Assembly (NCBI GenBank): GCA_017311185.1 | Contig: JAESUZ010003282.1 | Span: 620,001-684,000 of the forward strand | From: Proteles cristata cristata | Lineage: Eukaryota; Chordata; Mammalia; Carnivora; Hyaenidae | Length of the DNA: 64,000 nucleotides | Direction of reading: 5' to 3' | Shown here: piece by piece, positions 21,687 through 31,702 of the stretch | How positions within the stretch are numbered: the first letter of the stretch is position 1 | How the letters are laid out: each line of letters begins with the position of its first letter | The notes under the pieces: generated by a model | What the model was told of the DNA's origin: nothing | Database searches by the model: none | What the model saw: only the letters and a program-made list of their open reading frames with translations | Position numbers and translations under genes: made by a program

Positions 21687-21899
21687 GAATTATGATGGAT
21701 GACAGAGGATGAAATAGCGAATCATGACAGCTCTAGGTGTACACATTTTATTTAAAGAATTAGCCACAACAGTCCTGTGGTGAGAGTGGTCCATAACCTT
21801 TGCATGAACTGGTCGAGATATGGTTCTTATCTTGGATGAATTTGTGGACAATCTGGTCTTATTGGATAAAGTAATTTTTGGTTCTTAATTGTTGTGTAG
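21687..21899. repeat. Long direct repeat, right copy (flanks L1)
   Basis: Homologous in the same orientation to 19055-19247. It begins where the L1 is truncated and its homology ends where the left copy meets the L1 tail. This is the geometry of a target-site duplication, though far longer than usual. Confidence 0.65.
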
Positions 21900-22019
21900 T
21901 TGCAACGTGCAATTGGAAGTCATCTTGCTCTCAAATTTGTTTTCTATACCTCACACAATAATTTGATTTCCTACTTGTTGTTTTTCTCTTTCCTCTTTTT
22001 CATTTAAAAATTTCTCAAA

Positions 22020-22590
22020 TAGTGAATGCCTGTAATGTTTCAGTCTAGAGTCTAAAGGCAGACTGGAGACAGAGTTCTTCTTCCTTAAGGGGGCTCCGTC
22101 TTTTCTTTTAGGGCTTTTGACTGATTAGATGCGGCTCTTTCATATTAAAGAAGGAGCATGAAGGCGCCATGCAGCTGCTATAGATGCACAGAAAGTTACA
22201 TAAACAGCCTCGGCCCTTCCCGCATTCCCATCACTCGGCCCCAGGGACCGTGGTGCCCTCTCAGACCCAAAGCCCGTGTTGGCGCAGGCCCGGCCACCAG
22301 GCTACAGGCCACATCTGGATTCGCTTGTTCTACGCTCATCTTCCCCCTTCTGTGTACAGTTCCCTGAGGTTGGTTGTCCATAGAGATTCTCATGGCCACC
22401 ACGAGGATACGGATTCCACCTCCCCGAAAACAACCCTCCTGCTACTCCTTGGGAGGGGCGCCCTCCCCCTCCACTCTGCCCCGACAACCAATGATTTGTT
22501 GTCCATCCAAAAAAAAAAAGTGTCTGACCAAACAACTGGGTACTATAGCCAAATTGACACATAATATTAACCATCATAATAAATGTACAT
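22020..22590. repeat. Old mammalian interspersed repeat, split by GC-rich insert
   Basis: The left part ('agtctaaaggcagactggagacagagttcttcttccttaa', 'gggcttttgactgattagatgcggc') and right part ('gtctgaccaaacaactgggtac', 'agccaaattgacacataatattaaccatca') are recognisable pieces of one widespread mammalian repeat, in the expected order. I do not trust my memory for its exact name. The A-run at 22509-22519 may belong to this repeat rather than to the insert. Confidence 0.6.
22157..22486. other. GC/CpG-rich island of unknown origin
   Basis: About 330 bp with near 58% GC and roughly 15 CpGs, against a CpG-poor surround. It sits inside an older repeat. Overlapping open frames of 68-126 codons occur on both strands, as expected for GC-rich DNA, and none resembles a known protein. 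No clear target duplication is visible. The A-run after it (22509-22519) hints at a retrocopy but may belong to the host repeat. Options are a retroposed mRNA fragment (perhaps UTR), a templated insertion, or an unmethylated regulatory patch. Confidence 0.5.
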
Positions 22591-22839
22591 GACCTTCATA
22601 TCTTCCCCCCTGCTCTTTCATTCAGCCTTTAGCAACCCACCTTCTAATCCATTGCTAACCTGAAACACAGTTTTCTCAAAGGACATATAGAATTTCCTTA
22701 TTAGTAAGTCCACTGGCTTTTGGACTATCTTAGACCTTTTGGCAATATATGGTGTGCATGGTCACCTGTGTACTCAAGAAACCACTCCTTTCATTTTTGT
22801 TTCTACACATGTCAAATCTTTCTTCCTGTCAGTTTGACC

Positions 22840-23290
22840 ACTTTTGAGCATTCCCCAAGACTTAGTTCTTAGTTTTGAGTTTTCCTCTCAAATTGTCATC
22901 CTTGGAGAGCATATACATTCTATTGACTTCAATGCTCAGGTTCATGTCTATGACTTCTGAATTTCCTCATGTTGTGATTGCTCAGCTAGGATGTGTCTTT
23001 CCTTTATTACACTTCTTCATCCAATTACTAATGAAATTATCTCAGTTTTCTCTGATTGCTTCTGGCTGTCTTCTCTATCTCATAACATGCTATTAGACTA
23101 TTCCATATTAAAAAATTTGATTATATAGCTCTTTTGATCCAAAACCACAATCACTATTGCTTTGAATATAAACTACTCTACCTACTTCCCAAGGCCTTTC
23201 AAAATTTTGCCGACTGCCTGATCTTTTATCCTTTACTTTCCAACATGTTCTGATTAGGCAAATCTATTCATGGTCATCAAATTCATTTTA
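22840..23290 (+). repeat. Possible L2 relic
   Basis: Segments such as 'ccccaagacttagttcttag' and the downstream run to 'ttctgaatttc', and later 'cccaaggcctttcaaaa', follow the order of sense L2. Divergence is very high. The 73-codon open frame at 22875 has no independent support. Confidence 0.35.
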
Positions 23291-23789
23291 TCCCATCCCA
23301 ATTAGCTAATCAGTTTGTGCTAGATGCTTGAAATACAAAAATAAAAAATACAAGACATGTCCCTGCCCTTCACACACGAACAGTAGCAGATCAGTACGAG
23401 ACATACAGGAGGTAGGTAGAGCACTTACCTGCACACAACTCGTGTTAATACAATTCAGCCTATGGCTAAGTACTTTAGTAGTTGCATAAGCCATTTTAAG
23501 TGGACAAATGACTTATTTGATGGGCGGGGGGTAGGGTATATTATGAATGTCAATAGAAGCCAAGGATCAATGTGTGGCCATAAAAAATAAACATTGGCTT
23601 CTCTCTTTCTCACACAAAGTCTCAGTTTTCACTAGCCCAATGTTGTTTTAATAGGCTAAAGAGACAGCTTTGCAGCATCACTAGAGAGAATAAGTTGAAC
23701 TTCAGGGGTGACAGTTTATGTACAGCAATTCAAAATTGTTCCATAGTTCCATATATGTAATGACACTCAAGTACGAGAAAGCTCTGCTC

Positions 23790-24150
23790 TTTCTCATCTG
23801 TTTTCAGGAAGTCTTCCCTCATTTAGAATCCTTTGCTTCTGCCACACATGTAAATGTAACGTATCCTTTAAAGTTCAGCTCAAGAATGATTTCTTTAATG
23901 AAGACTTTTCATTTGTTATTTATTTCTAGATTAGTCTAGCTGCCATTGATCTTCTCCCATAACCATACATTGAAGAGATTATTCAATAACTTTGTTACTA
24001 TTTGCAACTGTTTTATGTATGTTAGTCTTATTTGTTTTAACTAGCTGGTAAGTACTCTATCGGTCAGGGACCTTGTCTCCTATTTATTTTTATCCTCCGA
24101 CATTGCTAACCTAATGGTGAGAGAGTAGTATATGCTTAGGAAATAGTTAG
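23790..24150 (+). repeat. L2 3' region
   Basis: The order matches the sense 3' part of L2: 'aaagttcagctcaagaatga', a 'tcttctcccataaccata' stretch, 'taagtactctatcggtcagggaccttgtctcctattta' and 'gcttaggaaatagttagcc'. It is diverged with no coding capacity. Confidence 0.6.
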
Positions 24151-24194
24151 CCGACTAATTTTTCTCCTGTTTGGAGGAAGTGGGGAGAAGCATA

Positions 24195-24235
24195 GAGAAA
24201 ACACTTATGGTGTATCTAATGTTGCAGGCACAGTG

Positions 24236-24281
<46 letters not shown>

Positions 24282-24485
24282 AATTTTGTACATATTATAT
24301 AAATATATATAACTAAATTATCATATAAAGGAAGATATTCTTACACTCCAGCTAAGGAAGCAGAAACTTCTAGAGGTTAAATAATTTGGCCAAGATTATA
24401 ATAATTCATCACTGTCTAATACAGTCTTTGAATTTTCACCTGCCTGAACTTGAAGCCCACGTGATCCCGAATCCACTATACTATC
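24195..24485 (-). repeat. MIR containing a CA microsatellite
   Basis: An antisense MIR runs on both sides of the AC run, with 'aggttaaataatttggccaag' and 'gaacttgaagcccacgtgatcc' on the right. The microsatellite arose inside the element. Confidence 0.6.
24239..24279. repeat. (AC)n microsatellite
   Basis: Perfect AC run of about 41 bases, followed by an AT-rich TATA-like stretch. Confidence 0.97.
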
Positions 24486-27070
24486 TTCTTATCCTATACA
24501 CAGTTCCTGCAGTGCATGCTGTGATACACTGTCTGGATTCCCCTTCCAGCACTGAGGCACTCATTCTCCCAGGGGCCAGGAGTGTTGATGGTTAAGAACA
24601 TTAGCTGTGTTCTTCTGTGGGACTTGTCCCCAGCTGAAGACAGCAGGCTCACCTAAGAAGATGCCTTCTTCCCAGGAGCCATCCATATCCAGTGACTAGT
24701 CCCTGTTGGGATTATTGTGAGTGGCATTCCAACTCAAGAGCTCTCAACAGGAATGGCTGAGGCAGGACTACATTACAGTTCAACTTTTTCTTCTACCTTA
24801 TCCTACTTTCTTTACTACACCACCTCTTATGTTTATCTCAGGAGCTCCCCTCAGTAAACTTCTTCCATTCAGCTCTGTGCTCCACAGATAACTGATCTGG
24901 CACCCTGTGTCATATCATAAGATAGATGGTTATCGGAAGAGTGTGACATGTTCTTGTCTGTTACTCATAAAGCGAACTAGAAATTCCTTCATCAAGACTT
25001 CCAAATATATACTATACATGCTGGTTTGCTGTGAGGTGTTAGTACTACTGTATTTTCCTCCTTCCTTGCTTCTAATTCTGAGCAAAGAAGTTTTCACCAT
25101 GAACAGGGCAGCATAGGTTTTGTTGTCTTGCTGTAAGGCAATTCTCTTAGACTCATGCAAATTGTACAACTATTATGGTTGACAATATCTGTGAGCAATT
25201 ATTTTTTCCAGAAAATGGAAGTATGATTCTAGTTCAAATCATGTGAGGCTGCCTTGGACACATGAGGGAAATTATTTTGACTCATTGCAATTATAAAGTG
25301 TACTTACACTGGTCCTAAATGTACCTTTCACATGGCAAATTATAAAACAAACTCTAAGTCATTGCTTGCGAGTCTAACAACACTTTGATTTCAGCTCTTT
25401 CATGCTTTTTGTTAAATCAGAGTAACAGAACACTCTCATTGTACCTGAATACTGCCATGCGTATGTGGCCACGGTTTGTGGACTATGATTGGAATATTAC
25501 TAAAAGCAAATATGTCATTTTTGGGTTTTAGTCACTTAGATAGAGCACAGCTTACAAAGATAAGCTAGCTGGTGACAGTTAAGGCACCAAAATTTAAACA
25601 CAAGGGAAAAGCAGAAACGTGTACTGAGATACCACTTTCTGAATCCTTAGGGAGCTGCCCAGACACAGCCTCTGTCTTGGAAAAATGTGAAACAAGAATA
25701 AAAAGACTAATGTAACTGGGAAGTCAGAAACAAGCTTCTACCAGTAGGGAAGTCAAAAACAAGTTCACCTGTAGGAACTCAACTTCTGGACAAATAACTA
25801 GAATACAGTGAAGATGGGTAGAGAAGAAGGCAAAGGAGTTAACATAAGTGTATGTGTTTCTACAGCAACTGATTCTGTTTACTGTATTCTCCATGTAGTT
25901 AAATGGAGCTGAAGAAGCCAATGAAACATTTACCTCCCATTGCCCATTTCTGTTTAATCTGGGAGCTTCTGATGTTTCCTGGCTGGTAACTTGATGATCC
26001 CAGGACTTTAGATTTCATTTTGCTGAACTGGGGGCTATGTCTTTTGCCTTTTCCTCTCACTATTTCTCTTCTTCCAGAGAGCCTATAGGAGCTCACAGCT
26101 GTGCTGCATCCCTTGATACCGTATCACCAGCCCTCACAGTCAAACTGTAATGCATAGCAATCCCTTCTCATGGAGCATAATTGGTAATCAGATTCAGTAC
26201 CAGTGAGGGGAAACTAACAGAGGGATTCACTGTGCATGCCAGACAACACGGAACAAAGGGTACCTATCTGGGTTGGTTATTGCTGGTAGAGCTCATAGCT
26301 CTAAAACTTTCGGCACCTTGTTCAGACGCAAGAAAAGAGTCAATAGAAGCCCTGGGAAGCAGACCAGGGTGACAAGCATTAATAGTGCCATTATCTCAAG
26401 ATAATGCTAAGCTGATAAAATATTTGGCCATGGCCTAGGCTTTTATTTCCCATGGAAATATGGGCTCCGAATACCACAATCTATCACAGAATCTCAAGGG
26501 GACTGCACATTTTGTAATGTATTAAATTCATGTAAACTGCCACTATGAAGACAGGAAATGTAATTTAGAGGAAAATATTCCAGCATAATAAGGAGGCTAA
26601 ACCGAGGTGGCCACATTAGGGACACACTGACTTTCTGGCTGACTATTTTCTTAATCAAAGAACATGTCAGTGGGAAGGCCACCAAAAATGATATGGGATT
26701 CAGAGCTGTCAGTTATTAGATGCACACAACAGGTAAATTAATATTTGGTGATAGGCTTCTGGTGCTTGGGGCTTGACAGCTTATGCAATGCCACTTTGGC
26801 ACTACAAATAAGGGGAGATCAGATTCTTTGTCATAGTCAGCCAAATATCACTGTTCTCAGGCTGTCACTAGGCTGCTTAAAAATCTACATTAACTCTTTC
26901 AGGCCACCAACAGCCTCTTTAGACATTTTTTCTTTGGAGAAATGTATCAGTTACTTTGAGAATTAGTTGAAATAGCTTCTGGCCTGTCATTTCTGTATTA
27001 TATAATCAGGGCTCTGAGCTGGAAGAAAAAAAAAACATGGACTATCTTATCTGACACTCCCCCTCCTCTC
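24486..27070. other. Repeat-poor stretch, nothing recognised
   Basis: Unique-looking DNA for about 2.6 kb. Open frames reach about 79 codons and carry no motif. I see no RNA gene or young repeat. This may hold regulatory sequence, which cannot be judged from one species. Confidence 0.5.
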
Positions 27071-27074
27071 CACC

Positions 27075-27370
27075 TGCCTAGGGAGGTAAGAAATTGCCTC
27101 AGATCCAACTTCTCGCCAGGGGCAGAGTGGGAAGTCGAATTCATGTCTAGTCGATCAAATGCAGTTTACTAAAAAAATAACAATTTGTAGAACACTTTGA
27201 TATACACACTCTACTTTGGGCATAATCAAACTGTGAGAAAAATGGAAGTGCATTTTATAAGTGAGGAAACAAAGACCTAGCAGCAAAGTGACTGGCTTGC
27301 CTAGCATCAGGCCAAGTTGGAATTATTATCTGGTTCCAGTGATATCCGACTGCATGTTCTCCTCACCATA
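27075..27370 (-). repeat. MIR/MIR3-like fragments
   Basis: Two antisense MIR-like blocks. One includes 'aggtaagaaattgcctcaga' and 'ggcagagtgggaagtcgaattc'. The other includes 'ttataagtgaggaaacaaagacctagcagcaaagtgactggcttgcctagc'. Both are short and diverged. Confidence 0.5.
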
Positions 27371-27388
27371 CTGTATACTGCTTGTATG

Positions 27389-27400
27389 AAAACCAAGATG
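27389..27400. repeat. Target-site duplication, left copy
   Basis: 'aaaaccaagatg' is repeated exactly at 27866-27877, on the far side of two SINEs in opposite orientation. Confidence 0.9.
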
Positions 27401-27401
27401 T

Positions 27402-27612
27402 GGGGCACCTGGGTAGCTCAGTCAGTTAAGCTTCTGACTTGAGCTCAGGTCATGATCACAGGGTTAGTGAGTTCGAGCCCAGCATCAGGCTCTGTGCTGA
27501 CAGCTCAGAGCCTGGAGCCTGATTCAGGTTCTGTGTCTCCCTCTCTCTCTGCTCCTCCCCTGCTCGTGTTCTGTCTCTCTCATAACAATAAATAAAACAT
27601 TTTAAAAAACAA
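27402..27612 (+). mobile_element. CanSINE, plus strand (outer of an inverted pair)
   Basis: Head 'ggggcacctgggtagctcagtcagttaagc', B-box segment 'ttagtgagttcgagccc', 'gacagctcagagcctggagcctg', a CT-rich stretch and an A-rich tail. The tail is interrupted by the oppositely oriented SINE at 27618-27834 and resumes as '(aaat)n' at 27835-27865 before the target duplication. Confidence 0.95.
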
Positions 27613-27617
27613 GTTTT

Positions 27618-27834
27618 TATTAAAATTTTTTTTATGTCTTTATTGTATTTTGAGGGACAGAGACAGAGAGCGAGTGGGGGATGGGCAGAGAGAGAGGAAG
27701 ACACAGAATTTGAAGCAGACTCCAGGCTCTGAGCTGTCAGCACAGAGCTCGACGTGGGGCTTGAACCCATGGACTGTGAGATCATCACCTGAGCTGAAGT
27801 CGGACGCTTAACCAACTGAGCCACCCAGGCACCC
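27618..27834 (-). mobile_element. CanSINE, minus strand (nested in the tail of another)
   Basis: Reverse-oriented copy ending in 'ctgagccacccaggcaccc', with 'gacgtggggcttgaacccat' for the B box. It lies in the A-rich tail of the preceding SINE, so it inserted second. Open frames over this pair (126 codons, minus) are repeat translation. Confidence 0.95.
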
Positions 27835-27877
27835 AAAAAAATAAATAAATAAATAAATAAATTTTAAAACCAAGATG

Positions 27878-29728
27878 GCTTGCTAATAAAAGTTGCCCTC
27901 AGATTAATATGGTTCCCTCATTCATCTCTCTTTTCCAAATTTAAAAATATTAAAATGTCTACCTTTCTTTCCCCGTGAAAATCTCAGTGTGATGTAACTC
28001 AAGCTCAAACACAGGCTTAATCAAGTGCTTCTCTTCCTCCTCCTCCTTGCCCAGAGACTCATTCCTCCTCCTCCCTCCACTCCTCCACTTCCTCATCTTT
28101 CTATTTATTCAAGGGAAACAATACTTCCTAAAGATTAACTTGTCCATTTTGTGCTTGCTTCCTGCATTACTCCTTCTGGAATGTATCTATAGTCTTCATT
28201 CTTTGTTTGCACATCATTTAATGTCTATTAACTTCTAAAGGTTATTGAGTCTTACAAACTGTTCTTTATATAATCATCATTCAGGTCAAATGCAAATGTG
28301 GCTGTTAGTTTGCAACCATCCAGAAAAAGTAAAAATGAAAAATTACCATTTTTATTTTTTAATATAGATGAGTGACATCGCTTACCATAACTGTCAGGAG
28401 CCCTGTAGTACGTATGCGCTATCAGATCATACCACAAAGAGGCCAGAACACTCATATTAAGCTCTAGTTCACTGAATTCTATCAGTCATCAGTTATGAAG
28501 GGACAATTTCCCCACAAGGGCCTGTTTAGAAAATGAACCCTTTCCTATTTACAAGCTCTAGCTTAGACTACATTACCATCAAGGCCACTAATGATAAGAT
28601 TTAATGGACACTTAAAAAAATTTGCTTAGATAAAAGCTCCTGTAATTGTTTTTAGACAATTCAAGTGGATTCAAGCCTGGCGGCATCTTTTTTTTTTTTT
28701 TAAGTGAGAACCTCTTAAACAGTGAGAAAGTGTTCTATGAACATAGTCCTACGTCAGATCTTATTTTGAGTGGGACTGGGCATGTTTGAATGGGGAGCGG
28801 CAAGCCAGAAGCTTTACTGGTAAGACTGAGAGTGTTCTGATCTCTTCCAAATGAAACTTTCAGGTGTGTTACCACCCACTCCCTGTACGCCAGCTCCAAG
28901 TTCTAGAAGATTAACCAAAGCTCAGGCAGGTAGCTATAACGTTGATGGAGTTTCCTAGTTTGTTGCTATTCCTGGGGTCCCTGAGGAAACATCTAACTGC
29001 AGCAGTGACAAAAACATTCCTAAGACACACTGGTGTTTGTTTGAGTCTCAGCAGGTGGAACAGTGGGCGCTACCATAAGAAGAAGTCTAAAGAATATTCT
29101 TAGGCTTGATAAGTTTGAATAAACATTAGGCAATGTCTGTGTGGTTCAGAAACAAATACTCGGTCAGAAAACAGTCTACACAAAAGTCTGACCATTGGTG
29201 TGACCAGACTCAATCCACTTTGGTGGGGTTGCGTTTGTCCAGCGTACTTACTCTACATGCTCAGTTAAAGGCAATGGACATGTGTGAGTGTGTGTGCACA
29301 CACAGTAATCAATTTCATAATTACCCATATTTCACCTGGCATTCTACTTGATGTGGAAAAGCCCCCATGGGAGCCTGTCATGAGAACACAGTTCCCTTAG
29401 CCCTTTCCTGATTCAGGCATCTCATGAGTGTGCTTCTCTCTTGTGATTAAAAAGCACATTCCTATCCAATAGGGCCCTTGAAAGTGAATGTAAATCATTT
29501 CATCTGATGCTCAGACAAGGAAATAGCAATCTATTATTCTAGTGGAAGAAAAATTGGTTGTACCGGACTTACTGAGGGGAAGGGTAGGATACTAAGTGCG
29601 TGAAGAGATTCTCAAAGGTTAATTTCACTTTGGAACCCAAATTCCATGTAAGATACTACTCTACCCTGATGATGCTCCACTCCATCTACTTAACTACGAT
29701 CTTCTGGAATGACTTATTAAAACAGGTA
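27878..29728. other. No recognised gene; one C/T-rich tract
   Basis: A pyrimidine tract rich in TCC lies at about 28030-28096. The rest is unique-looking with no supportable feature. Confidence 0.5.
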
Positions 29729-29730
29729 TA

Positions 29731-29743
29731 AGAATGCCATTGA
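29731..29743. repeat. Target-site duplication, left copy
   Basis: 'agaatgccattga' is repeated exactly at 29961-29973. Confidence 0.95.
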
Positions 29744-29960
29744 GGGGCGCCTGAGTGGCTTAGTCGGTTAAGCGTCCGACTTTCGCTTAGATCATGATCT
29801 CGCGGTTCGTGGGTTCGAGCCCCGCGTCGGGCTCTGTGCTGACTGCCAGCTCAGAGCCTGGAGCCTGTTTCGGTCTGTGACTCCCTCTCTCTCTTACCCT
29901 CCCCTGCTCACGCTGTCTCTCTCTCTCTCCTAGAAATAAATAAAACATTAAAAAAAAAAA
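29744..29960 (+). mobile_element. Young CanSINE with perfect target duplication
   Basis: Near-intact young-subfamily copy: 'gcgcctgagtggcttagtcg', 'gttaagcgtccgactttcgc', 'cgcggttcgtgggttcgagc' and 'ctgactgccagctcagagcc'. It ends 'ctagaaataaataaaacatt' plus an A-run. Both Pol III internal promoter boxes are intact. CpG content is high. The target duplication is exact over 13 bp, so this is recent and could be polymorphic. Confidence 0.98.
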
Positions 29961-29973
29961 AGAATGCCATTGA

Positions 29974-31443
29974 AAAATACTTAATCCAGAGGTCATATTA
30001 GATACCGTCCCTCTTTCTCTTACCTACTGCCAAGGCAAAAATAATTTTTAAAAAAGTCCAAGTGCAAAATGTGGGTGCTGTTTTCTTATGTCAGCTTCTC
30101 CTGGAATGATATCTACAGAGCTCATTTGCCTGTTATTAATGGGGTATTTCTGTCTCTCAAATCCATACACAGTGACACACATAAACATACACACTATACC
30201 TTCACTAAATAGCTCTGGCTCAAATGAACTTAGTGTTAAAAATAAAATAATTCAAAAGGCAAGCATGTGGTCCAAAGAATTTCTGCTGAAATCCTTTTCT
30301 ATAGAATTACTCTGTAAAGAGAGTTATTAGCTAAAACCCAACCTTATGTGGCTCACATGAGTCTCTCTGGTTGGTATCATAAAATAAGTAGAAACATGTA
30401 ATACAGGACCCTCTGGAAGGTGAACTTTCCTTGTTGTCATAATCGCAACACCAGAACCTTCACTGCCAATCCAGATAGCTGTAAGATTTCATGAAAACAG
30501 AGAAACTATCCATTGGCATGTCGTAATTCATACCATAGAATAAGTACTAAGAGTTTCATTGCTAACTCAAACATAGTCACATGCAGCAGATTAGAAAAGA
30601 TATATATGTATTTTTATCATTCCTCATTAAAGAATTGGAGGTACCATTAGGCAGTTCTGTTCAAGTGAGTGAGCTCAGTGTGAGTTCAGTCAGATATCTT
30701 CTGTTGTTGCAATACCTAAGTTCTGTTTTTCTTCCTTTGTCCATCTCCATGCTGTATCTTGAATCTCACGAGTCTGTGCTCAGGCACCATTTTTGTCTTC
30801 TAGGACCATTGTCACTATTTGCACATTTTAAGCATCCATTTGTAGTCACTGAAGGCTCACTCTATATGTCAAGTATTTACTGATTATTTTGTGTAAAGGA
30901 AGCTTTGTTTCTTCTAAATTAGTGTCAAACTATAGTCCATCCTTCCTATCCCAGGAATGACATGCCTATTTGCTTGGTCCTATGCCATTCCCTAACCCAG
31001 GTTTTATGTGCTTTCATTTTCCAGCACTACGTTTTTGGCCCCACTGCAGTATTGGGAAGAGATTATGCTTCCAGAAGAGAAACTTCTGTATAACCACATA
31101 AATATCCTCCTGTCTTCAGTAGCTTGAGAGAATATAGCTTACTCATCTCATAGTCAGAGCTGTGTGAGTTGTTGTTACATTTACAGTGGAGGAATGCACT
31201 AAAGGAAGCCAGAAAAGAAAACCATTATAAAAGCCAGAAACATTTAAGAAGAAGTTGACTGTATTTTTGCCCAAGCCAAATTATCTTTGGCATTTTTGCT
31301 TCTGATAAGAAGGCTGAAATTTTGACCCAGAATCACTATTAAAGAAAATAATCATGAAGGAACTCAGAAAATAAGGGAGAAAAAACCTTTCCATTGTCAT
31401 CTGCTGCTACCAAGAAATCTTTGGCATTCTGTAATCTTTTTTG
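29974..31443. other. No recognised feature
   Basis: Unique-looking DNA. The 100-codon frame at 30581-30883 begins with poor context and has no motif. Confidence 0.5.
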
Positions 31444-31460
31444 AGAATCTTACATCTCTG

Positions 31461-31685
31461 AGGTGCCTGGGTGGCTCAGTCGGTTGAGCGTACAACTTTG
31501 GTTCTGGTCATGATCTCACAGATCGTGGGTTCAAGTCCCATGTTGGGCTCTGTGCTAACAGCTAGCTCAGAGCCTGGAGCCTGCTTCATATTCTGTATCT
31601 CCCTCTCTCTCTGATCCTACCCTGCTCATGCTGTCTCTCTCACTTTCTCAGAAATAAATAAAACATTAAAAAAGTTTTTTTTTAA
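31461..31685 (+). mobile_element. CanSINE, plus strand, with target duplication
   Basis: Head 'aggtgcctgggtggctcagtcggttgagcg', B-box region 'gatcgtgggttcaagtccca', 'gctaacagctagctcagagc', a CT stretch and 'cagaaataaataaaacatt'. Flanks 'agaatcttacatctctg' (31444-31460) and 'agaatcttaaatctcta' (31686-31702) form a 17-bp duplication with two changes. It shares the 'ctag' insert with the copy at 11115. Confidence 0.97.
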
Positions 31686-31702
31686 AGAATCTTAAATCTC
31701 TA

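Noticed and set aside
22184..22564. 126-codon frame in the GC-rich island as a gene
   Set aside because: Several overlapping frames are open on both strands, which is typical of GC-rich DNA. The peptide resembles nothing I know, and the frame runs on into the flanking repeat.
27456..27836. 126-codon minus-strand frame
   Set aside because: It is a translation of two back-to-back SINEs.
29744..29830. tRNA gene
   Set aside because: The A and B boxes belong to the tRNA-derived head of a CanSINE. The SINE body and tail follow and target duplications flank it.
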